A DNA stretch of 64,000 nucleotides from Phlyctochytrium arcticum (lineage: Eukaryota > Chytridiomycota > Chytridiomycetes > Chytridiales > Chytridiaceae), in assembly GCA_025602905.1 (NCBI GenBank), contig JAHLKI010000026.1:310001-374000 (forward strand). Reading direction: 5' to 3'. Each line of letters opens with the position of its first letter. Within the stretch, counting starts at the first letter, position 1. Positions 41,918 through 54,196 of the stretch are shown in pieces. The notes under the pieces were generated by a model. It was given only the letters and a program-made list of their open reading frames with translations. It was not told where the DNA came from and ran no database searches. The translations under genes were made by a program, and so were the position numbers.

Positions 41918-42227
41918 GATGGAGAGATAGAAAACTAAAGTCTCATAAAGTCTCCTTTATAACGCGAAACTCCAAACGCGCGCGTGTCAAAATGCCGCCG
42001 CCACCACTTTGGTCAAAAACAGTTCAAATTAGGCCAATTGTCATTGCGCAGCAGCTGCCCTCGCACTTTTGATGAACGGGGTGTCAACTTTCATCCTCCC
42101 GCATTTACACAATTCACATATAACAAAACTCTCGCAGTCCTCTCCTCATTTACCATCTGCAACACCTTCTCTCCCAAGTCCCGAGTCTCTAGCCACATCC
42201 CCGTTGATCTTTTAAGTTCTCCCTGCA
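41918..42227. other. intergenic, promoter region of Sac1 gene
   Basis: The 310 bp between the DDIAS-like stop and the Sac1 start contain C/T-rich stretches typical of fungal promoters near the start codon. No gene or repeat was seen. Confidence 0.45.
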
Positions 42228-44747
42228 ATGACAGTTGCGTCGACAAGTACCCGCGACTCGTTTGCGCTTCATCGCACACGAGACGGCAAATACATAGTCG
42301 AGACTCCGCTCTTGAACCCTGCCGCCGAATCCTCTGTGCTTGTAGTATCTACCGATGGCGTTACTGTGCAAGGTAATAAATAATGTGCTGGAAAGTAGCT
42401 GGATCGACGTCTCAAAAACTAAATGCTTGTTTATTCTTGGCAGACAAGTCTCGGGCGATGCCCGTCGCCCAGGATGGAATTACTGCGTCTCTAGAGATTT
42501 GTGGAGTCATTGGAGTTCTTGAACTTCTTTTCGGTATGCTTGGTTCCTGCAGTTTTTCTACTGGACACGAGCTGATGTCTTCATAATTAGCAAAGTACCT
42601 GGTAGTTGTTACCGCTAGAACATTAGCAGCCACTTTGCAGGACCACAAATGTTGGAGAATCACCGGAGCAAGCGTGCTACCTTTGGGCACTGAGAGTAGT
42701 GCGGTGGCAACGCGCTCTCCTGGTAGCATGAGTGAAGTTGATCTAGCCAAGGTGAGTAGTGAGATTATCTGACCATGATTAGGCCGCTAAATGTGCTCGG
42801 GACAGTATGCACTAGACCAAGATCTCGTGCAGCAAATCAACGAAATCGTGAATTCCGGACACTTGTACTATTCAACAACTTACGATCTCACCCACTCTCT
42901 CCAACACAACTATTTACTCAAGACCAAAAAGGCTCGCAATACAGTCGTAGACGATCGATACTTTTTCACAAAGCACCTGGCGAATCCTATTCTGAATGCG
43001 GGTACTGCTGCCGAGCCGTGGGTCTTGAACTGCATCTGCGGGTTCGCAGGAACCATCGAAATGGATGTCAACCTGCCACCTCCAACCACCAATGGGACGG
43101 ACGTTGTCCCAGGCGTTCACACACACCCCTATAAGTTGACTCTTCTCTCTCGATTAAACCGTCGGCGCATGGGTACGCGATATGTGCGCCGAGGTCTGGA
43201 TTTCGACGGAAACACGTCAAACAATGTCGAGATGGAACAGATTCTATACCATGAAGATTATACGAGGCATCAGCATATTTCGGCTTTTGTTCAAATTCGA
43301 GGTTCAGTTCCCTCGGTTTGGGGCCAAGACCTCAACCTTCAATATCGGCCCGAACTCTTGATTGCAGATATTCAAAAGCCAAAAGTATGGTTTTCTGTCA
43401 AAAAGCATTTTGACGATTTACGCCGGCAGTACGTTGGTGAGCCAGAAACGGTGGCTGAGGGTGGCGCGGATATTGGAAAAGTTATCTGTGTCAATTTGCT
43501 TGATGCTGATGGCTGGGAGGGCCGCCTGACTCGAGTCTACGAAAACAGTGTGCAGCGGTTCCAGGATGACAAGGTCATGTATGAAGAGTTCCCCGTCAAT
43601 CAGTGGTGCAAGAACCGTAACTTTAGAAACATGGATATTTTGGTGGATCGCGTCCGAGACCGGCTGGTCAACAGTGGATGGTTTGCGGCTGAAGGAATGG
43701 TTCCGCCAATGAAAGCTGGATCAGCCACCAAGCCTTTACGCGTACATCGACTACAGACTGGAGCGGCGCGCGTATCATGCTTGGACAGTTTGGATCGGAC
43801 CAACTTGACTTGTTCCATGTTCGCGCGATACATGCTTCCGTACCAGCTGCACGCCGTGACCCCTGGAACGTTCCCTGCCCTTCCTGCGGTGATGAACGGT
43901 GTCATTCCCTCTGATCTTCGCGACCCTGTTTCATCATTACGCCCATGCGTCGAATCTTACAGAGGTATCGTCACCAATTTGTGGGCCGACTCTGGGGATG
44001 CGATCTCGCTGCTGTACGCCGGAACTGGTGCCTTGAAAGCCGATGTCACACGTACGGGTAAAAAGACACTGGGTGGATCCGTTACCGACGGTATTAATTC
44101 TCTGACGCGTTATTACCTCAACAATGTAAGTCAGTCCCCCCTTTTTTTTGTCTCAACGCTTACTAAACTGATTTGCGCAGTTTGTGGATGGTCGACGGCA
44201 GGATGGATATGACTTGTTTACCGGCAAAGCTCTACCGTCTCAACTTTCCCAGCTGGTAGAAACAGAGGGCAAAAAGCAGGCCCGGCGACTGCAGCAACCG
44301 TATATAGCCAAGGGCCAAGGGATCTTGGGCCGTATTATTCCCGGATTTGTCATTGACCACGTAGAACCGGTCCTGCAAACTGCTACCGAGTATGCGCGAA
44401 CGTACATTCCCAGTCGGGCCATTACAGACGGATCGTCAACCACTCCCGCTATCACCGAAGTTCGGTCCACCCCCCAAGATCAAGCTCTGTCTCCTACCGA
44501 CCCCGCCCCATCTTCCCCGCACCTCTCTGCCGACGGCTCCCCCCGCACCCTCCTCGGGCTCTGCCTGGCCACAGCCAAAGTACTCGCCCCGCACCGCGTG
44601 AAGGGTGTCGTCGACCTCGCCATGGCCATGTGCGTCTTCATCTACGTTGCCCTGGTTGCCCGGATCGCTAGAATGGCCGGTAGTGGTATCGTTGACCGCC
44701 CGCGTTTGAGCTTGGAGTATAAGAATATCCACGATTTATTGGATTGA
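42228..44747 (+). CDS. Sac1-type phosphoinositide phosphatase
   Basis: The CDS join(42228..42372,42444..42533,42591..42751,42806..44125,44181..44747) encodes 760 residues, slightly longer than yeast Sac1 (623). The Sac domain includes FYYS-like GHLYYSTTYDLTHSLQHN, RRGLDFDGNTSNNVEMEQIL, FVQIRGSVPSVWGQDLNLQY and the catalytic CX5RT loop VSCLDSLDRTNLTCSMFARY. The usual second cysteine of this loop (CxDCLDRT) is serine here, but the catalytic Cys and Arg remain. After the Sac domain come DSGDAISLLYAGTGALKADV and a C-terminal hydrophobic segment VDLAMAMCVFIYVALVARI. Sac1 removes phosphate from PI4P in ER and Golgi membranes. Confidence 0.92.
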
Positions 44748-45162
44748 GCCCATCGTTATCCAAGTATGTTATATAGCAAAACAGTTTGCACGCCTCTTTC
44801 TCTTTTATCAACTAATGGTATAGAATCTCATACATGTACTTTACTACTCTCTACAATAATATGTTAATTCCTTTCTTGAGCCTTCACTCTATCGAGCTTT
44901 CCTGGATTTGCTCAATTTTGCTGCCATCTTTCTCACATTTGCTCTGCGCGGGCGTCATGAGAAAGCCAGCCACAACGCCCTTCGGAACAAACCGGAAGGC
45001 AACTTTCCCAAGTGATTGAGCCGAGCGTCACATACAAAACAACACCTCCTCCTTCCCGCCTTCCGCCTTCCGCCGACTCCATCTCAACCTCTCCAGCTTT
45101 CCTTCTGCTTCCCTTGTCCCAACACAAATCTTGCTACACAAAGTAGACGCAAAACAGCAGCC
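44748..45162. other. intergenic, promoter region of FBP1
   Basis: This spacer carries strong C/T-rich tracts at about 45045-45115 just before the FBP1 start, a common feature of fungal core promoters. No gene was recognised. Confidence 0.45.
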
Positions 45163-46509
45163 ATGACTGAACAGAAACGCGAAGATCTCCGCACCGACTT
45201 CGTCACCCTCACCAATGACATTCTCAGCCGTCAGCAACAACACAAGGAAGCCACTGGCGACCTCACTATTCTTTTGAGTGCCATTTCATCCGCCTGCAAA
45301 TGGATCTCCAATGTCGTCCGCAAAGCCGAACTCATGAAAGTGTACGTATCCTCTCTGCTATCCTAAAAAACGCGTCTCGTCTCATAAACTTTTGAATCAA
45401 AACTAGTATCGGCGTAACTGGCGGAACGAACATCCAGAACGAAAATGTCCAGAAACTCGACATCCTTTCCAACCAGATTATGTGCAACCTGCTCCGGGAT
45501 TCGGGCAAGACGGCCATTCTGGTGTCCGAGGAAGACGACGAGGCCATCTTTGTCGAGGGTGGCAAACAGGGCAACTACTGTGTATGCTTTGATCCTTTGG
45601 ATGGATCCTCCAATATTGACTGTGGGGTGTCCATTGGAACGATTTTTGGGATTTACCGATTGGTAAGTTGGTTTACCCTGGATTTGAATATTGGAAGATG
45701 GAATGTTTATGTAATTTGGGTTAGAAATCCGATTCTGGAAAGCCGTCCATTAAGGATGTTTTACGACCTGGAAGTGAGATGGTCGCAGCAGGTACGGTGC
45801 TCCTTTTCTGGCATTGGTATCAAGTGTGAAGAAAAGGCTGACGGTTTGATAGGATACTGTATGTATGGCAGTTCGACAGTGTTGGTCCTCACCTTCCAGG
45901 GCTCCAAAGAGGTCAACGGATATACTTTGGACCCCCACATTGGTGAATTTGTCTTGACCCACCGCAACGTAAGTCCTGCCATATTCCCAAAAAGATCGAC
46001 TCGTTATTCAAATGCTATGATAGATGAAACTGGGCAAGAAAAAGATTTACTCCATCAATGAGGGTAACGCGCATACCTATGATCCCGCCATCACAAAGTA
46101 TCTCGATTCCATCAAGTTCCCCCCCGCCGGACACGTAGGAAAATTCACTCCTTATTCTCAGCGTTACGTGGGCAGTATGGTTGCCGATGTACGTACCCTT
46201 TATCACTTTACCCCTTTACCAACCTCCTAACGCCGTTTTATTGTTTCCTAGGTCCACCGAACTTTACTCTACGGTGGAGTCTTCTTGTACCCGGGAGGCA
46301 AACTTCGTGTCCTGTACGAATGTTTCCCCATGGCTCTGCTCGTCGAGGCGGCCGGCGGGAAAGCATCCACGGGCCGCAAACGCATGTTGGACCTTGTTCC
46401 GGACTCGTTACATGCCCGAGCGGGAATCATTCTCGGAAACTCTGAAGAGGTTGACCGGGTTGAAGAGTTTTATAGCCAGCAGGATGCTGCTGCTACTGGC
46501 AAGGCTTAG
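45163..46509 (+). CDS. FBP1: fructose-1,6-bisphosphatase
   Basis: The CDS join(45163..45341,45407..45662,45725..45791,45853..45968,46024..46188,46252..46509) encodes 346 residues, the standard length. Conserved pieces include [31 protein letters not shown], the metal-binding [65 protein letters not shown] and [20 protein letters not shown]. It removes the 1-phosphate of fructose-1,6-bisphosphate in gluconeogenesis. All five introns are 52-65 nt with GT-AG ends. This is the last host gene before the viral region. Confidence 0.97.
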
Positions 46510-48408
46510 ATACGGACGATTTCATTAGGCTCTCCTTTTTGTATTCTTTCTTCTTCTCTGTAACCCACGTACCCAAGGACATTCATATCGTTGTGCTGAG
46601 GGTTTACCGAAGTGTTGTCGACAAAATTAGAACACCGGGGCCAAAAACCTAACTAATCTTACAACGTGACTATGCCATGCTGCTTCCATGCCTTTGCCCC
46701 CAAAAAGCCTTCAATTAATCGCCAAACTCCTGACTCATACAACGCCCTCTGATTGGTGGCAAATTAGCGCAAACCACCAGCGCTCTCTATTCCGCTTCTC
46801 TTCCGCGAGCATCCGAGCAACGCCAGACGACCAGACGACGGCAGCTCCAAAACGTTTTTGCTCCCGCTGACCAGCCTGACCCTGCACTGAGCAACAGGCA
46901 GGCATGGCAGGCACAAACAGAGACAAACCAGGACACCAAACTACAACCGACAAAGGTCTGCACTGATGACGTCCAAAACAACACTTTCAAATACATGGCC
47001 TCAAATCTCCCAAAAAAACGAAATACAAAGGAAGCCCAAAAAGTTACAGATGAGAGACAAAGGATAAACTATATTGTCAAAGAGAATATGGGTGATTCCT
47101 TGCGTGATTTATCACATTTCATATCTTCCTCAGTGTTTGCTGAACAAAACTGGACCAAGTGAATTTTGACAAGATTCTGTACTTCTGAAGGGGGGGTGCG
47201 GGGGTCTCCCCCGCCTCATGAATAATGCCTTTGAACAAAGCTGAACCATGTGAATTTTGATGAAATTTTGAACTTCCGAAGGGGGGTGCGGGGGAATCGG
47301 TAGTATATATACGGAGCCGGGTTACCCGCAATTGACCACCCTCACTACCCTCCCTCGAACCGCCCTCCACGTTACATCATTGCTGCGCCACTCTCACGTA
47401 ATCTTCGAGTCCGATGGAGTGAATGCCGCCAGATACAACGATTTTTTTATGTGCCTATCGAGTGGAATGACTCCATGGAAAATAATGCCCAACTCTTCAT
47501 CGAGTAATTATCGAGCGACCAATTTTTTGTCCCTTTTCGGATTATGTTGGGATTATTTTTTGCGCACCAACCAATGGAGTGCGATAGAAAATAATACGTT
47601 TGATACTTGAAAATCATCGAGTGTTATGAAGAGCGTCTCTCCATGATTTCAAAAATTTTCAAAAATTTACAAAACTGAATTCATGGAGCAAGCCAGCGAA
47701 AAACGGTCATTCTAAATGTGCCAAAATGCAAAAGTGTGAAAAGGAGGTGTTTTTAGGCGATAAACACCTGTTTTATACTGAGAATTCGCTGAATCAACAT
47801 AAAACATGACAAAATCGGATTATTAGTGATTCAAAAAGCCGAAAAAGTAGCTCCACCCCTTGAATTCCTAGTTTGCCGCATAATTCTAAATCTTTCAACA
47901 TTGATAACCAAGAACTCCATGCTATCAAGCCAATCATACTCCTTGAATCTTGCCAAAATCTCCCCGCAATCCTACCCGCAGTTTCTCCTTCGTTTTGTCT
48001 GCTTTGTCACATACATTCTCCTTTCTAGAACTTTGCCTTTTCCCCGCTCCAGTACCTCGAAACAACTTTCCAAAGCCTACGGAGACTCCGAAGGAAACCT
48101 TTTTGCTTTAGACATTTGGCATCACAGTCCCACACTCTCCACATTGTTGACAACCTTCGGGTATAATTAACTTCCCCTTTCCGTATTGGGGAACATAGAC
48201 TTTCATAGTTTCTTTAGCCACTCCACTCTCTCAAAAGCAACAATCTTATTCATTGTTCCTCTTGGTTGACCCATCAACATTATTAGTAGGAAGAGGGCCG
48301 TTTCCTTTTTGACAATATTTCTTTATAGTAAGGTTGCCTTGTCAAATGGGCTCTTGAGAATACTCATATTCAAAATGGCTCAGGAGGAAATTTATCTACC
48401 CTTTTGCA
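46510..48408. other. host-virus transition region, no confident gene
   Basis: The first part is FBP1 3' flank. From about 47.1 kb composition becomes AT-rich and short repeats appear. Two plus-strand open frames (47332-47610 and 47826-48170) lack an ATG at their start and have no recognisable content. A direct repeat is listed separately. The virus-host junction is probably in 46.6-47.4 kb, but I could not find a target-site duplication or terminal inverted repeat. Confidence 0.4.
47141..47296. repeat. diverged direct repeat, two ~65-bp copies
   Basis: Copy 1 begins at 47141 (TGAACAAAACTGGACCAAGT) and copy 2 at 47232 (TGAACAAAGCTGAACCATGT). Both continue with GTGAATTTTGA and end in a G-rich block GGGGGGTGCGGGGG near 47190-47204 and 47281-47294. 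Copy 1 is followed by CTCCCCC that can pair with its own G run, forming a hairpin. The pair sits at the left border of the viral region and may be an integration-site or terminal repeat remnant. Confidence 0.7.
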
Positions 48409-48804
48409 ATGGTAGTGAAACAGTTTAAAGTCATATTTCAGGACTATCATTATATTGCAACAAGATATATAATGACGATACAACGCGTTATAGAAGGCCA
48501 TCGAGTGCTGAATTTCACAAGAACTTGCATCTCATGGAACACATTAGAGAATATCTGCAAAACTATGCAAACTCCCGATAAAGAAAAGGTACTAATATAT
48601 GTCAAAGTTACTCCTGAAAATCGCCATATATTTCGCGAGATTGCCAAGATTTGTACCAATCTACAATTGCCTCGGCACCGTCGAAACTACAAAGAGTTTC
48701 TTTATCGAAGCGGGTATGTAGGTATTTGCAAAGATGTTCTATTTATCGCAACTGATGGAAATCAAATGCTCGATAAGTTATTGGTAGAACTAGAGGGCGA
48801 CTAA
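48409..48804 (+). CDS. hypothetical protein of viral module 1
   Basis: The frame has 131 residues from ATG 48409; an internal ATG at 48471 (MTIQRVIEGHRVLNF) is an alternative start. It is basic, with a mixed helix/strand pattern such as LIYVKVTPENRHIFREIAKI and NYKEFLYRSGYVGICKDVLF. I recognise no family. It converges on the fibre gene, with a G/C hairpin at 48818-48834 between the two stops. Confidence 0.5.
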   Translation: MVVKQFKVIFQDYHYIATRYIMTIQRVIEGHRVLNFTRTCISWNTLENICKTMQTPDKEKVLIYVKVTPENRHIFREIAKICTNLQLPRHRRNYKEFLYRSGYVGICKDVLFIATDGNQMLDKLLVELEGD

Positions 48805-48817
48805 CTTTGTTCGTCGT

Positions 48818-48834
48818 GGGGGGGCGAAACCCCC
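48818..48834. terminator. G5/C5 hairpin between convergent viral genes
   Basis: Seven G (48818-48824), a CGAAA loop (48825-48829) and five C (48830-48834) form a short GC stem exactly between the stop of the 131-residue gene and the stop of the fibre gene. The layout suggests a two-way 3'-end signal. No experimental support. Confidence 0.5.
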
Positions 48835-48836
48835 AT

Positions 48837-51800
48837 TTAAACTGTTTGATACAAGAGGCAAATGATGATGCTACTTCCATTTGGAATGCCAAGATTGGCC
48901 ATCATCGGTGCTTTAACTGTCCAAGATATGTTTGTTCCGGCTACCAGATACCCAGTCCATGTCAATGGAGCAGTGACCCCTCGATTCATAGTGAGAACTG
49001 AATTCTGAGTAGCATTTGTGAGATACTGGACTTGTGGTGTTCCGCTTCCATCAAACATTATCGAAGCCGTAATGGTGTATACTCCATTCAGTGGCACCGA
49101 TAAATAATATGTCCCTGGTTGAACATTTGAACTTACTCCCCAAGTCCCAACAGAAAGCGGAGATTGCTGATTATTCGCTGAGATATAACCTGTTGTATTA
49201 CAAGAAGACAGAAAGTATCGGTGTCCTATCTTCATCAACTCGGTACAAGCAACCGTTTTTGCTGCTTGAACGCCTCCATTCACTATAAGCGATCCCGTCA
49301 TCAATCCATTTGTATCACTTGTATGATTGATGCGAAGAGAAGCACTATCTAAGACCATAAACGAAGTCCCGCCATTGATGCTGGAGAAAATAAGAGGTGC
49401 CGATGACCCAGTAGTGTTTTGCAATCCCGATTGGATGTAGTTGGCATTGTCGTAAGAGGCTAGACGTAGAACCCCTGAATTAAGTGTGGAATATGACACG
49501 ATGGAGTTTCCAACGCTTTATGATTTTGCAATGCTTGCTCCACCACGAACTTGTAAAGCCCCTGATGTTGAAGATGTAGAATCCGTTGTGATTGGAATAA
49601 TAACAGAAGATGACGTTCCTGAGAGAAATTCAGTCAAAGGTGTTGAATCACCTCCACTTGCTGCTTGTAGAGATAAGCGAGCACCGCCTACATTATCGTC
49701 GATTGCAGCAATCTTTGTACTAATACCGCCTGGTCGACCGCTCCATGGTGACATCTGAATAGAAACAGAATTCAAACTTCCTCCAGCGCCAAGTAGTGTC
49801 AAATTATGACTATTTGATCCTGATATGGAATTGGTGAGTGTTAATGATTTCGAGATTGATGGAGATGCCGTCGATAAAGCCGATAACGTCGTATCAAGCG
49901 GTTGCCTACTCGATAAATCAACTTTAATTGCTGGCAGGATATTCGCAACGTCGTTGGTTGAAAGGTCGATAACACTTTTGTTCGCTAATGTTCCCAATTG
50001 ATTAACTCTGTCATAATACACGGATTGCGAAACGTAACTTGGAACATTGGCAATTCGTGTGAAATCCAAATTTCCGATTGTTTCGGATGTCGATAGATCC
50101 ACGGCGTTTTTGACAGAAAGTAAACCAAACGGTGGTATGTTCGTAATCTTTGACCAATCTACTATACCGCTCGAAGCAGTGCTCGATAAGCCCAAAGTCG
50201 CTCTAATAGATGCGGCATTTGCGGAGGTAACAATTGGTTGAAGGGTGTTGGTATCGACCTTTGCAATCGGAAGAATTCCAGTAACATCGGCGCTTGATAA
50301 GTCAATAGTGTCTTTATTCGACAATGCTTTCAATTGCAATAACCTTGTTTCGATTGGTGTGAACTTGTTATCGATAACAGTTTGTCGCGCATTGTAGGTT
50401 GATAATAGCGTGTAGTTTGACAAAGGAATGGCAGCAATCTGTGTATTTACAAAACTTTCAGTTGCAATCTTCAAATTATTTGAAAATATATCACTACCTA
50501 CATACAATTTCTTTGCTATGGCTACTCCGCCCTTTACAATTAATCCACCAGTTATGCCAGATGTTAAATCAGCAGTGTTCGATAACACGACACCGCTTGA
50601 AGCGATTTTCAATTGTTCCTGCAAAGTTCCACTCGATCCTGTCGAAGATGAAAATGTCAAAGACGGAGCCATAGTTGTAATCATCTTGTACGAAAATTTG
50701 CGAAGACACCTTGGTAGAAAAAGATGCAAACTTGATGGTTTCCGTTGCATTCGAGTCTTGTATCAGTGAAAGGTTGTCAAGTCTTTTTTCTGTTCCGAAT
50801 CCGCCAGAGAATCCATAAACTCCTAATGTAACATTAGTGGTGGGTGGAATGTTGGCGGTTGAATTAGTATGTGAAGTAATGAGTGTTCCATTGACATATA
50901 ACTCACATTTGTCGTAGATAACATTTATCCGAATTGTAGCCCATGTATCTCTTGGCAACGACGCAGGAACTTCTTTGATAGTTGTATCTGGAGCGGTAAT
51001 TCTGGTGTAGTTGAAATATCCTGAAAACCAAACTATCCATCCCTGACAAGCGATTTGAATACCTTCGTCTTGTCGAAAAGATGAGTAAAAAAGGTCGGCT
51101 TGTACTGTCCAATACCTAGATAAGGATGGAATCGTATAAGTCAATGAACCATTCGAGTACGTTTGGTTGTTCTGTTGCAAAACAGTCCACTTGTAGGTAC
51201 TATCATACACGGCATTCCCCGAAAGAGTTCCTGTAGGTGCTGTTGCAAAACTTTCATTCAGGAGGGTAGTCGAAACGTTATCAACACCTGAAAGAGACAA
51301 AGCATTAGTTATGGTGCTTTGCTTGTTCGATAATGCCGTGTCAATTACCGTTTGGCGTGTATCATAGGCAGATTGAGAAACTTTTGCGGCAATCGAGGCA
51401 TTAATGCTCGATAAATCTGTTGTTCTTGTCAAATAAGGGCTAAAATCCGGCGCTCCCGAAATGAGCGAATACGGTAACTTTGCGCTCGAAGTGATGAGGT
51501 CTTGTTTCAATGCCAAGTTCGGAGCATTCGATAACAAGGAATAGTCAAGGCGATTAGTTGTTGAAATAATGTTTTGCTTTGCTGCAATACTAGCATTGAT
51601 AGCATTAAGGTCGGTGGTCCTAGTGAGAAACGGCGACAAATCGGGTATCCCGCTGATATTAGAATAAGGAATCTTGTTCACATTTGTAATTTTCGGCTGG
51701 TAGTTGTTAAAAAGGTCTTCTTCAATCCCGGTTATCAATCCCGTGTTCAAATCAACTGCATCCTGCAACGGTTGAATAAGTGAAGATGTCGTGGAAACGA

Positions 51801-54102
51801 TATTAGGGACAATTACCTCTGTATTGTACTGTCGTAACATTTCGAGATTGACGGCTTGTTGCGGATATTCGTTCGTGATTCCTAGATAATTACATGCCGG
51901 TGGGGTATCAAACATCAGTCGAGTCGTATCACATCCATTTGAGTTTGGAAGAGTGACGATGGGAACATTTGAGCCTGATTGAACTTCGTAATTACCGTTA
52001 GCATCAATAATGGGACTACCATTGACATCTTCCTTTCGTTTCCTCTCTCGACCGAAAATTGTGATGAACCCTCCAAAGCCTCCAGAGACTCCGGAGAGTA
52101 AACCGCCTCCCACCGCACCAATTGCACTTGAGGCAGTTCCGACCATACTCCCTGCTCCAAATAACCCTCCAAGACCACCAAGAACACCCGTCAAACCTCC
52201 AGAAATACTAATTATATCGCCCGACCCGCTCTTGAAAACTTCCTCGGCAGAACCTTCGTTTCGTTGCTGGATAGGTTCATCCGCCGCTTTCTTTTGCTGA
52301 AAGGTATCAATTGTTGAAATGGTATATCCAACCCCTGGCGAACCTACTAGAATAATGCCCGTTCCAGCAGTAAGAGAGAATGTGTTGGAAATGGTTTTTC
52401 CTGCTACTGTTATTCCGTTTCCTCCAACATATGGTTGTTCATCTGGCTTTGTGCATGAAATCGTTGCTCCGCTGATGGAGATGTTGTTTCCAGCCACATA
52501 CGCTCCACGAAAATCGTTGCCAACGCGAGCGATTCCGTTTGAAGCCGTTAACGTTTCGCGAACATTGGTTTTGCTTGCATTCATTTCCAACCCACCTTCC
52601 ACAGTCAAGTCCAAGGAAACTTCATGGGAAGAGTTCTCGTGAAGACCACTACCAAATGTACGAACATCAGTCAAGATCTCGCCGTCAAACTCCAAGTTTC
52701 CTTGCGTATGAAGATCGAGATACACTTCGTTATTATTTCTTAATCCAAGGCTGTTCATAGACTGGAAAAGTAGCCCGCTTGTAAGTTTCCCATCACTACT
52801 GACTCGAATAGATTGATTATTGACAAATGCTGAAGGATTCACTGACAAGTTGTTATTTCCATCTATCGCGAGAGAAGCATCTGTTCGAATTGAAACTTCT
52901 CTTCCACCACTAGAAACCGTAGAGATATCTATTCCATCGCCGCCTTGGTACAATTGTGCGACATATTCGGCAGTGGGTGCCTCATCATTATCTGGATTGA
53001 GATTCGAAGCCAATTTCACATGCTCGACTTGTAATTCGCGCAAAGTCACATTGTAAACAAATGCATCCGAGCGTCGCAGTGACGACAAGCCTGAATCAAA
53101 AGGAATTTCGCCGAGTCCCGTCGAGCGGAATGCTAGTTTATTTCCCGTTTGCTGGAAATTTTCATGGTCAACATCTAATTTGACAATCGCACCATCAGTT
53201 GATTCCAGGACATCTTTATTGACCGAAATGGCACCGGCACCCTTTAAAAGTTGTGTAGCGTCCTGTTTCTTTGCGATAAATTTACTACTTTTTATTTCGA
53301 GAGTTTCTTCGTCAATGTTCAGTTTTAACGCGCCGTCTTCATTTGTTCCGAAAGGTTCTAGCGCATTCAGTGAGATACCATCTTGGGAAAGATACAACGG
53401 CTCTTTGATGGAAACACCAACTGTATTATCGTCGCGATACAAGGGAAATTCATAATCTTTTTCCACCACTTTCAACTCGCCTCCATCAATTTCAAGTGAA
53501 TTGTCAGTTTTTATCGATAACTTATGGCTGTTAAAGGTATCAAATTCGAAAGGTTCAGATATTTTGAGCGAAAGACCCTTCGAAAGCAGCGACCCATCAA
53601 GGTCAAACAACCCTTCGTCATCCCGGAAATGCGAAGCGTATCTGAGTTCCACTTCATTGTCGTCATTGATGAACAACGGTGAGTTAACCTTTGGCGTTTC
53701 TTCGACAACCGATAATTGATTTTCTTCATTTAGATATAAAGATGAATCAAAATTCAATGCGACAGAATGTTCCAAATTTGAGTAGGCTATCGGAGCCACG
53801 GTTTTCAAATCAGACGTCGTCAAATTTCCCTCCACTACCTGAAGACGATTCTCATCAATCTTTAATTCGACTTTTGCTGTCCCGTTTTCGAGATTGGATA
53901 CAAGAGGTTCGCTTGCTGTTATCATGTTGACGTGAAGCAATCCATTTTCGTTGCTAATCTTATCAATCTTGGCACTTTTGAAACCGGTAATGTCTACTTG
54001 CCCATTTCCAATAAGACCGTTACCAGAAATCTCTGGACTTACTAAATCAATTCTGTCAAGAAGTCGCCTTCCATTAGACGTTCGTGAGTTGATATTAGAC
54101 AT
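48837..54102 (-). pseudogene. giant modular fibre protein gene, interrupted by a frame change and an in-frame stop
   Basis: The minus-strand gene spans 5.27 kb, about 1750 codons, in three open segments. Segment 1 (54102-50569, 1177 residues) has adenovirus-fibre-like shaft repeats (alternating PL-x-L-x-L strands such as PLYLSQDGISLNALEPF) in its first 400 residues, then GGNGITVAGKTI-type repeats, a Gly-rich hydrophobic stretch (about residues 635-690), tail-fibre repeats built on LSSINASIAAK, and a LamG/concanavalin-like domain (YWTVQADLFYSSF, LYVNGTLITSH). The reading frame changes near 50660-50750. Segment 2 runs to TAA 49518-49520 and carries GGLIVKGGVAIAKKLYVG repeats. Segment 3 (in the same frame, to 48837) ends with a C1q/TNF-like beta domain (NGVYTITASIMFDGSG, IIICLLYQTV). 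Likely a host-attachment fibre. Confidence 0.75.
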
Positions 54103-54154
54103 ATGATATAATACTTACTCAGGAAAATCTTTACCAAGGACGGCGAAAATTGGC

Positions 54155-54186
54155 ACCCTTGCTAGCCTCGCTAGCCTCCAAAGGGT
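54155..54186. repeat. TAGCCTC repeat hairpin, site A
   Basis: Two CTAGCCTC units (54162-54178) are flanked by ACCCTT (54155-54160) and its exact complement AAGGGT (54181-54186). The site fills the 94-bp gap between the fibre start and the ATPase stop. Related repeats occur at 55898-55925 and 58031-58078. Confidence 0.55.
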
Positions 54187-54196
54187 TGCGGTTCTA

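Noticed and set aside
47332..48170. Two plus-strand open frames of 92 and 114 residues
   Set aside because: Neither starts with ATG, the translations have no ordered pattern or relatives I know, and they lie in AT-rich border DNA.
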